From: Treponema sp. UBA3662
GTDB taxonomy: Bacteria > Spirochaetota > Spirochaetia > Treponematales > Treponemataceae
Assembly (NCBI GenBank): GCA_002373205.1
Contig: DFJV01000094.1
Span: 1-10,935, forward strand
DNA: 10,935 nt
Direction of reading: 5' to 3'
Shown here one piece after another: positions 1-5,870 of the stretch (positions within the stretch are counted from its first letter, which is position 1; each line of letters begins with the position of its first letter). The position numbers and the translations under genes were made by a program. The notes under the pieces were generated by a model. That model did not search any database and was not told where the DNA came from. It worked only from the letters and a program-made list of their open reading frames with translations.

Positions 1-15
1 TAGGGGGTTTTCCCT

Positions 16-48
16 CCCCTTAGTTAGGGGTGCAAGGGGCCTCCCTTG
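16..48. repeat. G/C-run palindromes at left edge
   Basis: Two short perfect inverted repeats follow each other. CCCCT at 16-20 pairs with AGGGG at 26-30, and CAAGGG at 33-38 pairs with CCCTTG at 43-48. No T-tract follows in either direction, so this is not a clear rho-independent terminator. It may be the tail of an intergenic repeat or the end of an upstream transcription unit outside the window. Confidence 0.4.
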
Positions 49-82
49 AAAACTGATTTCTGTGGAAAAGTAAAGCAACGGC

Positions 83-112
83 TTGACTAACTTTTGCTCT
101 TTATGCTATTGT
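83..112 (+). promoter_or_regulatory. Promoter of the rplM-rpsI-recX operon
   Basis: A sigma-70-type promoter is visible: -35 TTGACT at 83-88, an 18-bp spacer, and -10 TATTGT at 107-112 preceded by TGC, an extended -10. Transcription would start near 119, giving a leader of about 95 nt before rplM. Confidence 0.7.
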
Positions 113-130
113 ATATTACCCCGTATACTA

Positions 131-188
131 AATGAACAACCGCTATTGTTCATTTCTATTTAAAGGAATGATGCAAACCCTTTAAATA
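131..188 (+). promoter_or_regulatory. Two-hairpin leader of rplM
   Basis: Two perfect inverted repeats lie 2 nt apart in the predicted 5' untranslated region. AATGAACAA at 131-139 pairs with TTGTTCATT at 146-154 (6-nt loop). TATTTAAAGG at 157-166 pairs with CCTTTAAATA at 179-188 (12-nt loop). Ribosomal protein operons are often controlled by one of their own products binding a structured leader, and L13 leaders are known in other bacteria. Autoregulation here is inference. The first repeat could instead be a DNA operator just downstream of the transcription start. Confidence 0.55.
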
Positions 189-215
189 CAAAGTTTTACT
201 TGGTAGGTTTTATAA

Positions 216-644
216 ATGAGAACTATTTTTGCTAAAAAAGGCGAAACAAAGAACGACTGGTACATCATCGATGCATCAGGAAAGACTCTTGGTCGTGTTG
301 CCGCTAAGGCAGCAAGTGTACTCCGTGGAAAGAACAAGCCCACATTTACACCAAACACAATCTGTGGCGACTTCGTTGTCATCATCAATGCCGACAAGAT
401 TCAGGTAACTGGCAACAAGGAAACAGACAAGCTTTACCGCCACTACACAGGTTTTGTTGGCGGACTCAAGTCTGAATCCTTCGGTTCACTTCTTGCTCGC
501 CGTCCGGAAGAGCCCCTCAGAAGAACAATCTGGGGTATGATTCCTCACAACCGTCTTGGACGCCAGATTATTGGCAACTTGAAGATTTATGCTGGTCCAA
601 ACCACCCGCATACAGCTCAGAATCCAAAACCGCTGGAAGTGTAA
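216..644 (+). CDS. rplM: 50S ribosomal protein L13
   Basis: Structural protein of the large ribosomal subunit that binds 23S rRNA early in assembly. The 142-residue length equals that usual for bacterial L13. Recognisable family segments are the N-terminal W-Y-I-I-D-A stretch followed by GKTLGRVA, the GDFVVIINADKI segment, the Y-R-H-Y-T-G-F-V-G-G segment, and the C-terminal GRQIIGNLKIYAGPNHPHTAQ. The start is ATG 216, with a weak purine-rich site (GGTAGG, 202-207) 8 nt upstream. It is the first gene of an operon: rpsI follows after 13 nt, the usual bacterial order. Nothing appears truncated. Confidence 0.98.
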   Translation: MRTIFAKKGETKNDWYIIDASGKTLGRVAAKAASVLRGKNKPTFTPNTICGDFVVIINADKIQVTGNKETDKLYRHYTGFVGGLKSESFGSLLARRPEEPLRRTIWGMIPHNRLGRQIIGNLKIYAGPNHPHTAQNPKPLEV

Positions 645-657
645 TTAGGAGTCAATT

Positions 658-1056
658 ATGGCAGGAATCAGAAATATAGCAATCGGTACAGGAAGAAGAA
701 AGACTGCTGTGGCTCGCGTTTTTTTGCGTGAAGGCAGCGGAAAAATTGTTGTAAACGGCAAAGAACTCAAAGAATACTTTGCAACAGAAGCTCAGGTGCG
801 CATGGTTCGCCAGCCGCTCCTGGTAACAAGCAACGACAACAAGTTTGACATTCTTATCAATGTTTACGGTGGCGGACTTAACGGCCAGGCTGGTGCATGC
901 CTCCACGGTCTTTCCCGCGCACTCACACAGGTAGATCCTAACAGCCGCTCAGCTCTTAAGGCTAACGGTTATCTTACCCGTGACCCACGTATGGTTGAAC
1001 GCAAAAAGTACGGTCAGCGTGGTGCACGTAGAAGATTCCAGTTCAGCAAGCGCTAA
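658..1056 (+). CDS. rpsI: 30S ribosomal protein S9
   Basis: Small-subunit ribosomal protein whose basic C-terminal tail reaches the P-site tRNA. It has 132 residues, typical of bacterial S9. Hallmarks are GTGRRKTAVARVFLREGSG near the N-terminus, the central GGGLNGQAGACLHGLSRAL, and the conserved tail GQRGARRRFQFSKR ending in S-K-R. An AGGAG site at 648-652 precedes ATG 658. It sits directly behind rplM and is co-transcribed with it; recX follows at once. Confidence 0.98.
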   Translation: MAGIRNIAIGTGRRKTAVARVFLREGSGKIVVNGKELKEYFATEAQVRMVRQPLLVTSNDNKFDILINVYGGGLNGQAGACLHGLSRALTQVDPNSRSALKANGYLTRDPRMVERKKYGQRGARRRFQFSKR

Positions 1057-1069
1057 GCTTTATACTGTT

Positions 1070-1735
1070 TTGGTAATACTTGGAATAAAGCAGACTTTGA
1101 ACGGAGTGTACGAAATTACGCCCGACTCAGGGTCTGCCTTTTTTTTACGCGACGAATACCTTACCTGCGTTTCCAAAGAAAGGCTTTTGCCTGTAGAAGG
1201 TGGCCTTGGCGGGGCAGATTCCCTTTTTGCGGATGAAGCAAGCCTTAAGCCGGGAATGCAGGGAGTCTTTAACGAGGAAGAGAGTGCCGACATACTTTCT
1301 GCGGCATTAGTCTTTTCCGCTGAGCGTGCAGCCATGACATATCTTGCCAGGGCAGAGCATTGCCGCTTTATGCTAAAGCAAAAGTTGTTGCGTAAAGGAA
1401 TAGACAAAGATTCAATAGAAAAAAGTTTGGATTTTCTGCAAAGGACAGGCGCATTGGACGACGTGCGTTTTGCCGGAGCATGGCTCAGAAGCCGTTATAT
1501 TGCCCATGCCGAAGGCCGCCGCAAACTGGAAGGCGAACTTCTTAAGAGGGGCATTTCAAAAGAAGATGCAAAGGCCGCATTGGATGAATTTTTTACCGAG
1601 CACAGCGAAAGCGAGCTTTGCAAAAGGGCATACAAAAAATGCCTAAGGATTCAAAAGGATCCTTCAAAAATCTACTCTTCTTTGCAGCGCTTGGGCTTTT
1701 CCGGCCAGCAAATAAAAAAAGTCCTGGACTCTTAA
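1070..1735 (+). CDS. recX: RecX family regulator of RecA
   Basis: RecX binds RecA filaments and limits or modulates recombination and the SOS response. About 221 residues are predicted, within the family range. An N-terminal beta-rich lead-in (YEITPDSGSAFFLRDEYL) is followed by the tandem three-helix RecX repeats: A-x-x-Y-L-A-R-A-E-H near the first, then LLRKGIDKDSIEKSLDFL with the GALDDVRFAGAWLRSR motif, and GRRKLEGELLKRGI in the next.

The start is uncertain. No ATG fits without a 77-bp overlap with rpsI (ATG 980). Candidates are TTG 1070, TTG 1097 and GTG 1106; none has a good Shine-Dalgarno at normal spacing, although an N-terminus at any of them keeps the whole family domain. Translational coupling to rpsI is plausible. 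No separate promoter was seen. Confidence 0.85.
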   Translation: MVILGIKQTLNGVYEITPDSGSAFFLRDEYLTCVSKERLLPVEGGLGGADSLFADEASLKPGMQGVFNEEESADILSAALVFSAERAAMTYLARAEHCRFMLKQKLLRKGIDKDSIEKSLDFLQRTGALDDVRFAGAWLRSRYIAHAEGRRKLEGELLKRGISKEDAKAALDEFFTEHSESELCKRAYKKCLRIQKDPSKIYSSLQRLGFSGQQIKKVLDS

Positions 1736-1747
1736 GATTATCAAAAT

Positions 1748-1765
1748 ATTTTTTTTATAAAAAAT
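1748..1765 (+). terminator. Weak A/T-only hairpin after recX
   Basis: ATTTTTT at 1748-1754 pairs perfectly with AAAAAAT at 1759-1765 around a 4-nt loop. It lies 12 nt after the recX stop. The stem has no G:C pair, so it is at best a weak terminator. It could equally be an AT-rich upstream element of the promoter that follows. Confidence 0.25.
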
Positions 1766-1795
1766 GACCAAAACCTTTATTTTTTCAATTTTATG

Positions 1796-1804
1796 TGATA
1801 TAGT
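1796..1804 (+). promoter_or_regulatory. Extended -10 promoter of the HTH-REC gene
   Basis: TGA followed by TATAGT (1799-1804) forms an extended -10 box; no good -35 is visible 17 bp upstream. Transcription would start near 1811, which is downstream of the more distal in-frame ATG at 1764. The promoter therefore decides the start of the following gene in favour of ATG 1824. Confidence 0.5.
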
Positions 1805-1823
1805 AAGGGTAAGGCAAAAAAAA

Positions 1824-2438
1824 ATGGCAAAGACTGTAAAAATGAGAGATAAGCCTATTGTTTTCTCCGCTTTGGAAGTAGCAAACATCTGCGGGGTTGT
1901 AAATCAGACGGCTATAAACTGGATTCACAACAATTATTTAAAGGCGTTTAAGACTCCAGGCGGACAGTTCCGCGTATATCCAGAGGACTTGGTGGAATTC
2001 ATGGAAAAGCGCAACATGCGTATTCCTTCCGACCTTCTGGACTGCTGCAACAAAAAGTCCGTAGTAACTCCAAAGACAGTGCTTGTTGTTGATGACGACA
2101 GGGCGCTGAACGATGTCGTTGCCAAATTTCTTAAGACTCAGGACGAATCCATTCAGATTATACAGGCATTTGACGGTTTTGAAGCCGGTTCACAGATGGT
2201 TGCAAAGCAGCCAAAATGCATTATCCTAGACCTTGACCTGCCCGGTATTGACGGAAAAAAACTCTGCCGCCACATAAAAGAAAGCGAAGCCTTTGGTAAG
2301 CCGGCAATCATCGTTGTTACCGCAATGGATGACCCGGAAACGGAAAAAGAATGTATGGAGCTTGGAGTTCTTAAATTCTTCCGTAAGCCTCTCAACCTGC
2401 CGGAACTTTCTTCTACTATAGCATCTCTTGACGATTAG
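1824..2438 (+). CDS. DNA-binding response regulator, HTH domain in front of receiver domain
   Basis: Predicted transcription regulator of 204 residues with reversed domain order. Residues about 12-62 form an excisionase/MerR-like winged helix (helix-turn-helix type 17): FSALEVANICGVVNQTAINW is followed by the wing TPGGQFRVYPEDLVEFM. Residues about 85-204 are a CheY-like receiver: acidic triad DDD 90-92, phospho-acceptor D136 in LDLDLPGIDG, T166, and K188 in FRKPLNL. All receiver active-site residues are present, so it should accept phosphate.

ATG 1824 was chosen over ATG 1764 because a promoter lies between them and an AAGG site (1811-1814) is 9 nt upstream. No histidine kinase lies beside it. 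Most response regulators carry the DNA-binding domain at the C-terminus. The target is unknown. Confidence 0.85.
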   Translation: MAKTVKMRDKPIVFSALEVANICGVVNQTAINWIHNNYLKAFKTPGGQFRVYPEDLVEFMEKRNMRIPSDLLDCCNKKSVVTPKTVLVVDDDRALNDVVAKFLKTQDESIQIIQAFDGFEAGSQMVAKQPKCIILDLDLPGIDGKKLCRHIKESEAFGKPAIIVVTAMDDPETEKECMELGVLKFFRKPLNLPELSSTIASLDD

Positions 2439-2500
2439 TTAGCAAAAAAAACTTCTCTTAATTCAAACAAAGCCTACCCCCGATTGGAAGGGCGGCGCAG

Positions 2501-2583
2501 CCGTTGCTGGAGGCGAGGTCCCTGAGCACAGTCGAAGGGCCGAACCCCAGCAATGGAGTGGGCAGGGCCCCACGGAACCCTGC
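2501..2583. repeat. Nested palindromic intergenic repeat
   Basis: CCGTTGCTGG at 2501-2510 pairs with CCAGCAATGG at 2547-2556 (one G:U if RNA). Inside it, 2517-2541 is an imperfect palindrome with arms CCCTGAGC and GTCGAAGGG. Just outside, GCAGGG at 2562-2567 pairs with CCCTGC at 2578-2583. The CCCTGAGC...GTCGAAGGG type is a widespread bacterial intergenic repeat. The nested layout resembles a small non-autonomous repeat element, but no target duplication was identified. Confidence 0.6.
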
Positions 2584-2751
2584 AAAGCGGGCTAGCGGTA
2601 AAAAGCCGGTCCAGAAAAGTAAAAAACACCGCCCAAACATTCACGGAGCCCAGCGTGGCTTTACAACCATTTCCTAGTATGGCAAATATCAATTAACTGT
2701 ACCCCTGAACTGCTGCAAATGTGGATTCAGTGTGTTCCACCATCAATCCAT

Positions 2752-2772
2752 GGTTCAACAGGCTCAGCAACC
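2752..2772. repeat. Short interspersed palindrome
   Basis: An imperfect palindrome with ends GGTT and AACC around CAACAGGCTCAGC. It resembles, in reverse orientation, the core arm of the repeat at 2517-2541 (GCTGAGCC versus CCTGAGC), so both are probably members of one dispersed family. Confidence 0.5.
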
Positions 2773-2786
2773 GCTAACATCTATAG

Positions 2787-2842
2787 ATTCCGAAACACAC
2801 GACCAAAACAAGTGCGTATGGTCGTGGCGTAGCGTTCGGAAT
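2787..2842. repeat. Long imperfect hairpin beyond the sppA stop
   Basis: ATTCCGAA at 2787-2794 pairs with TTCGGAAT at 2835-2842, and inside it ACGACCA at 2799-2805 pairs with TGGTCGT at 2819-2825, giving 15 base pairs with an internal loop. It begins 26 nt beyond the stop codon of the minus-strand peptidase gene, so its transcript would fold. There is no following T-run, so it is more likely 3'-end protection or a mobile repeat than a classical terminator. The GAATGAC at its right end also occurs in the repeats near 10742. Confidence 0.5.
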
Positions 2843-2867
2843 GACCTGTTATTTTATATTCGTTATA

Positions 2868-4106
2868 CTAATTGCCAAGCATTCCGTCGTAAAAATAGGC
2901 CGGATATGGAATAGTGCGGGTAATTGCGCTTTCTGTCTGGGGAGGAAGACCCACCGCAGAGAATACGCTTGACCCCTTGAGCGCACTTGCAACGCCGGTA
3001 AGATAATCGTAGAAGCTTGACTCCTGCTCGTATTCAAAATCCTCCACAGAATATTCCTGGCCGGAGAATTCCGTTTTAGTCATATATGCAACAAGCTCGT
3101 CAAAGGAACCGATTGCGTCTATAAGGGAATTTTCCTTTGCCTGCCTTGCCGTATAAATGCGCCCGTCCGCTAGGTTCTTTACGGAAGAGACAGGCATTCC
3201 GCGTGCCTTGGAAACAATCTGCACAAACTGCTCGTAACATTCATCTGCAACCGCCTGCATGATTTTCCTCTGCTCGTCGGTAACAGGCTCATTAAAGCTG
3301 CCCATGTTCTTGTTTTTGCCCGCGTGAATCGTCTCGGACTTAATTCCCATCTTGTCCAAAAGACCCGTAGCGTCTACAAACTGCCCCGCAAGAACGCCTA
3401 TGCTGCCTGTAAGGGTGTTGCGGTTTGCCATGACGTACTTTGCACCGCAGGAAATGTAATAGCCACCGCTTGCCGCAAGAGGCCCCATGTAGGCATAAAC
3501 AGGCTTTCCGCTTGCAGAATAGTCAAGGAGCGCAAGATAAACCTCGTCCGCCTGGTAAACACCGCCGCCGGGGGAGTCAATAAAAAGGGCAATTCCCTTG
3601 TTGTCTCCGTCTTCCTTAAGCTCGCTTATAGTGTCCAAAATCCACTGCTGGTTGTAGGTTTTGTTTTCGTCTTCTATTACGCCGCTAACCACCAGCTTTG
3701 CAATGTAGGACGTACCCTTTAAGTGAACCCATTTGTCCTTCTGCTTCTTGTTGCTGAACACGCTAAAGAAATCATCCTTTTTTACGGAAGAAGAAGTTGT
3801 AAGTACGTGTGACTGGCTTGGTTCATCCTTTTTACCGGCAAACTGAATAAGTCCGGCTATTACAGAAAGAACTATTACTACTACAAAAACTTTTTTTCCA
3901 CTTTTATTGCTATCCATAACCTTTTTACTTTCCATGGCTTTATAATCTTCTGGGGCTTTATAGCTGCCCGCAAAACCCTTGTCTTCTGAGGCCTTGTTTC
4001 CGCCTGTAACACTGCTGTCTGCAACACTGCTGCCTGCACTGGCACCGTCTGCAATGTTGTTGTCATCTATAAATCCGCTTTCATTCATGCTTTCGTTATC
4101 TTCCAT
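2868..4106 (-). CDS. sppA: S49 family membrane serine peptidase, SppA-like
   Basis: Membrane-anchored Ser/Lys peptidase of the SppA family, which degrades leftover signal peptides and other membrane fragments on the outer face of the cytoplasmic membrane. It has 412 residues. Residues 1-70 are a charged, low-complexity cytoplasmic stretch; 73-90 are a single membrane helix (VFVVVIVLSVIAGLIQFA); about 135-340 are the S49 domain. Motifs are IDSPGGGV near 177-183, catalytic S213 in PLAASGGYY, TGSIGV at 233-238, and the general-base lysine in HAGKNKNMGS (K266, or K264). The length fits the short, one-domain SppA class.

The start at 4106 has a GGAG site 7 nt upstream. It lies 24 nt behind the DUF975 gene on the same strand, probably one operon. 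The long acidic N-terminus is unusual for the family. Confidence 0.93.
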   Translation of the reverse strand: MEDNESMNESGFIDDNNIADGASAGSSVADSSVTGGNKASEDKGFAGSYKAPEDYKAMESKKVMDSNKSGKKVFVVVIVLSVIAGLIQFAGKKDEPSQSHVLTTSSSVKKDDFFSVFSNKKQKDKWVHLKGTSYIAKLVVSGVIEDENKTYNQQWILDTISELKEDGDNKGIALFIDSPGGGVYQADEVYLALLDYSASGKPVYAYMGPLAASGGYYISCGAKYVMANRNTLTGSIGVLAGQFVDATGLLDKMGIKSETIHAGKNKNMGSFNEPVTDEQRKIMQAVADECYEQFVQIVSKARGMPVSSVKNLADGRIYTARQAKENSLIDAIGSFDELVAYMTKTEFSGQEYSVEDFEYEQESSFYDYLTGVASALKGSSVFSAVGLPPQTESAITRTIPYPAYFYDGMLGN

Positions 4107-4130
4107 GGCAAAACTCCTATTTTACATCTA

Positions 4131-4817
4131 CTATTTTAAGTCATCCGGAACAACAGCACCGGAAGTAAGCGCCTTCTGCATTAAAGAGCGGTAGGCAAAG
4201 GCAAAAGATGCCTGCTTGTATGGGCGAATCCAAAGCTGCAAAATGAATGCAGTAGGAATGGAAAGCAAGTCCCAGCCAATAAAGGAAAGGTAAAGCCAGA
4301 ACAAATCCGCCTTGTGCCCCTTGGTTATTTCCTTGCTAACCGCCAGTGCCTGCCTAATTCCAATCTGGGGATAGTCCCTAAGTATGTAAAAAAACTGTGA
4401 GTAGGAAAAGAATTTTATTATTCCCGGAACAACAAAAAACAGGCCCCAAATAAAAATCCAAAGCCACTTCCAGATAAAGGCAAGCGAGCCCCTTACAAAA
4501 AGCGAAAATCCTTCTATAAATATGTTAAAGGAAAGCTGCTCCTGCGGATGGTCAACCGCAAAAAGATAGAAGCCTGCTTCGGCAATCTCTATTGTTCCCA
4601 AAACAAAGCACATTATTGCAATAACAATAAAGTTCATCTTTCTTGCGTCTAAGATAAGCGTAAGGTGCGGGCCAACAGCCGTTATGGACTTACCCACGGA
4701 ACCGGCGTTAAGCAAAAAATAGGTGACAAGAACAACAAGACTTACCAGCGTTGGAACAGGCCGCCTGTCCCTTAAACATTTTAGCGCATTTTTCTTGTAT
4801 AAACCTCTGTTGAACAA
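4131..4817 (-). CDS. DUF975 family integral membrane protein
   Basis: Polytopic membrane protein of unknown function, 228 residues. Hydrophobic segments are near 22-37, 62-88, 112-147 and 171-196. The region after residue 145 matches the DUF975 pattern: an I-L-R-D-Y-P stretch, then A-L-A-V-S-K-E-I-T-K-G-H-K, F-I-G-W-D-L-L, and W-I-R-P-Y followed by a final helix.

The start codon is TTG at 4817 (minus strand), supported by a strong AGGAG site exactly 6 nt upstream and by a promoter 37 nt further up; no ATG competes. It is the first gene of the pair with the S49 peptidase. A shared envelope role is inferred only from linkage. Confidence 0.85.
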   Translation of the reverse strand: MFNRGLYKKNALKCLRDRRPVPTLVSLVVLVTYFLLNAGSVGKSITAVGPHLTLILDARKMNFIVIAIMCFVLGTIEIAEAGFYLFAVDHPQEQLSFNIFIEGFSLFVRGSLAFIWKWLWIFIWGLFFVVPGIIKFFSYSQFFYILRDYPQIGIRQALAVSKEITKGHKADLFWLYLSFIGWDLLSIPTAFILQLWIRPYKQASFAFAYRSLMQKALTSGAVVPDDLK

Positions 4818-4854
4818 AATGTTCTCCTTCTTTTATAAATTTACAAAGCGGTTT

Positions 4855-4883
4855 ATGATACTACAGATTCCATTAATAATCAA
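4855..4883 (-). promoter_or_regulatory. Promoter of the DUF975-sppA operon
   Basis: Read on the minus strand: -35 TTGATT (4883-4878), a 17-bp spacer, and -10 TATCAT (4860-4855). This is near-consensus and lies 38 nt upstream of the TTG start, leaving a leader of about 30 nt. Confidence 0.65.
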
Positions 4884-5042
4884 CGCGCAGGCAAGCTGGA
4901 AGAAATATAGAATGTTAGTCTTTTTGACTCTAGTCTTTAGGACGATAACTTTATTTGCTCTACCATTTTGCTTTATGGCTAACTCGACAGAAAGCCCCTT
5001 TGCGCCACCGCCCTTCCGGGGTTCCGCCCAACCAGTAAATGT
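4884..5042. other. Gene-free stretch with a repeat-like G+C block
   Basis: This is part of the 369-bp gap 4818-5186. No gene was recognised. On the minus strand, GGAACCCCGGAAGGGCGG (5034-5017) shares the core GGAAGGGCGG with the plus strand at 2485-2494, suggesting a common interspersed repeat. Confidence 0.45.
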
Positions 5043-5068
5043 AAAAAAAGCAGCGCCAAGGAGGGCGC
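5043..5068 (-). terminator. Rho-independent terminator with CTCCTT loop
   Basis: On the minus strand, GCGCC (5068-5064) pairs with GGCGC (5057-5053) around loop CTCCTT, followed by TGC and a run of seven T (5049-5043). It should end transcripts of the CYTH gene, whose stop lies about 120 nt upstream. It is also the third hairpin of the structured element at 5043-5144. Confidence 0.65.
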
Positions 5069-5144
5069 GTCATTTGTTGGCATAAAAAACAGGTGAGTTT
5101 CTCAAACTCATGGTTGAAAATTGCAAGGAGGCAATTTTCAACCA
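5043..5144 (-). ncRNA. Three-hairpin structured element, copy 1 (3' untranslated region)
   Basis: Read on the minus strand there are three consecutive hairpins. The first (5144-5111) has a perfect 14-bp stem with inner arms GAAAATTGC and GCAATTTTC and loop CTCCTT. The second (5110-5094) has arms TGAGTTT and AAACTCA. A spacer beginning CCTGTTTTTT (5093-5069) follows, and the third is the terminator hairpin, again with loop CTCCTT. The same order occurs at 8177-8271. The element begins 43 nt past the CYTH stop, so it would form the 3' end of that mRNA. A function as RNA is inference; it could be an inert interspersed repeat. Confidence 0.5.
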
Positions 5145-5186
5145 AACGCCCCTACACGACGGCGTAGGTTCATCGGTCAAGGCGGT

Positions 5187-5801
5187 TTACAGAGCAGCTT
5201 CCCGCAAAAGCTCGCTGTAGTAGCGGTTCTCTATCTGATCTTCGCCAATGCCAACAAGTGCAAGCAGTTCATGCAGTTTTTTTTGTATGGCTTCTACCGC
5301 GCATGGATTGTCCACTGGGGAAAGAATTTCTATCTCAAGAAAGTCGCCCAGCGGCGGAACTTTGCAAAGCTCAAAGGTTGCGGTCAAATCCTGTCCTATT
5401 TCCGCCTCTTTTGGAAAATCATCCTTTTTTACGCAAAGCTCCCAATCCTTTACGTCCTTGTGCTTTTTTAGCGTTACCAAAAAACCTGAATCCTTTAGGA
5501 AAGCCTCCAGAACATCCGCATTCTGAATGGCAGTTTCCTTTTCGTCGTTCACCTCAGAACAGCTTCCGTCCGGCAGGGTACGCATTTCCTTTCGCTTGTA
5601 GGTAAGAAGAGTCTTCTTTTCTTCACTGCCACCTGTAAGCAAAGTCTCCCTTCTTACCCTAAGCTTGCAGCGAGTTTCCTTTGTTAAACCGTAATATGTG
5701 TCGTCCCGCAAAACCTGCATTGTAAAAGAAGCAATCTGATTCAGTCTTTCTTCCAGCCCCGCCCTGTCTTTTACGCGAGCCTTTATCTCTATCTCTGTCA
5801 T
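5187..5801 (-). CDS. CYTH domain protein (class IV adenylate cyclase / triphosphatase-like)
   Basis: Member of the CYTH triphosphate tunnel metalloenzyme family, which act on triphosphate compounds (adenylate cyclase CyaB, thiamine triphosphatase, inorganic triphosphatase). It has 204 residues, usual for a single domain. The diagnostic E-x-E-x-K motif is E3-I-E5-I-K7 at the very N-terminus. Other tunnel residues are the basic KLRVRR at 46-51, TYKRK at 67-71, lysines near 112-115, the acidic FLEIEI at 154-159, and the C-terminal ENRYYSELL.

Sequence alone does not tell cyclase from phosphatase. The start at 5801 places E-x-E-x-K in its normal position. There is no Shine-Dalgarno; a -10 box ends 6 nt before the ATG, so the mRNA may be leaderless. 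Confidence 0.88.
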   Translation of the reverse strand: MTEIEIKARVKDRAGLEERLNQIASFTMQVLRDDTYYGLTKETRCKLRVRRETLLTGGSEEKKTLLTYKRKEMRTLPDGSCSEVNDEKETAIQNADVLEAFLKDSGFLVTLKKHKDVKDWELCVKKDDFPKEAEIGQDLTATFELCKVPPLGDFLEIEILSPVDNPCAVEAIQKKLHELLALVGIGEDQIENRYYSELLREAAL

Positions 5802-5807
5802 GCAAAA

Positions 5808-5816
5808 AGTATAGCA
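5808..5816 (-). promoter_or_regulatory. Extended -10 promoter abutting the CYTH ATG
   Basis: On the minus strand TGC followed by TATACT (5813-5808) lies exactly 6 nt before ATG 5801. Transcription normally starts 6-7 nt after this box, at or next to the A of the ATG. The -35 region is only T-rich. The same layout occurs at 7236-7244. Confidence 0.55.
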
Positions 5817-5870
5817 TTTTTTTCCCAGCTAAAAAACCCGCAAGCTCCGTGCATGTGTTACAAAGATTCC

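Larger units (their letters stand above)
2439..2867. other. Gene-free region rich in palindromic repeats
   Basis: No convincing gene occurs in these 429 bp between two convergent units. Short reading frames here lack ribosome sites and read through repeats. The region holds a nested G+C-rich palindrome block (about 2475-2605), a copy of a common interspersed palindrome (2752-2772), and a long imperfect hairpin (2787-2842), each listed separately. The base composition of 2475-2605 is clearly more G+C-rich than the flanking genes. Confidence 0.6.

Noticed and set aside
3..39. G-quadruplex at the left edge
   Set aside because: Only three usable G-runs are present on the strand, and simple hairpins explain the pattern better.
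1764..1823. N-terminal extension of the HTH-REC protein from ATG 1764
   Set aside because: A promoter -10 box lies inside it and the ribosome site is at ATG 1824; the extension adds no recognisable domain.
2474..2692. Minus-strand small proteins in the 2439-2867 gap
   Set aside because: They translate the palindromic repeat block, overlap each other in several frames and lack ribosome sites.
2732..2914. Plus-strand 60-residue reading frame
   Set aside because: It crosses the hairpin at 2787-2842 and the end of the sppA gene; no initiation signal or family resemblance.
3324..3722. Plus-strand 132-residue frame inside sppA
   Set aside because: Antisense shadow of a well-supported S49 domain; no ribosome site.
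4723..5085. Plus-strand 120-residue frame
   Set aside because: It is antisense to the DUF975 start, its promoter and the terminator region; composition follows those features.
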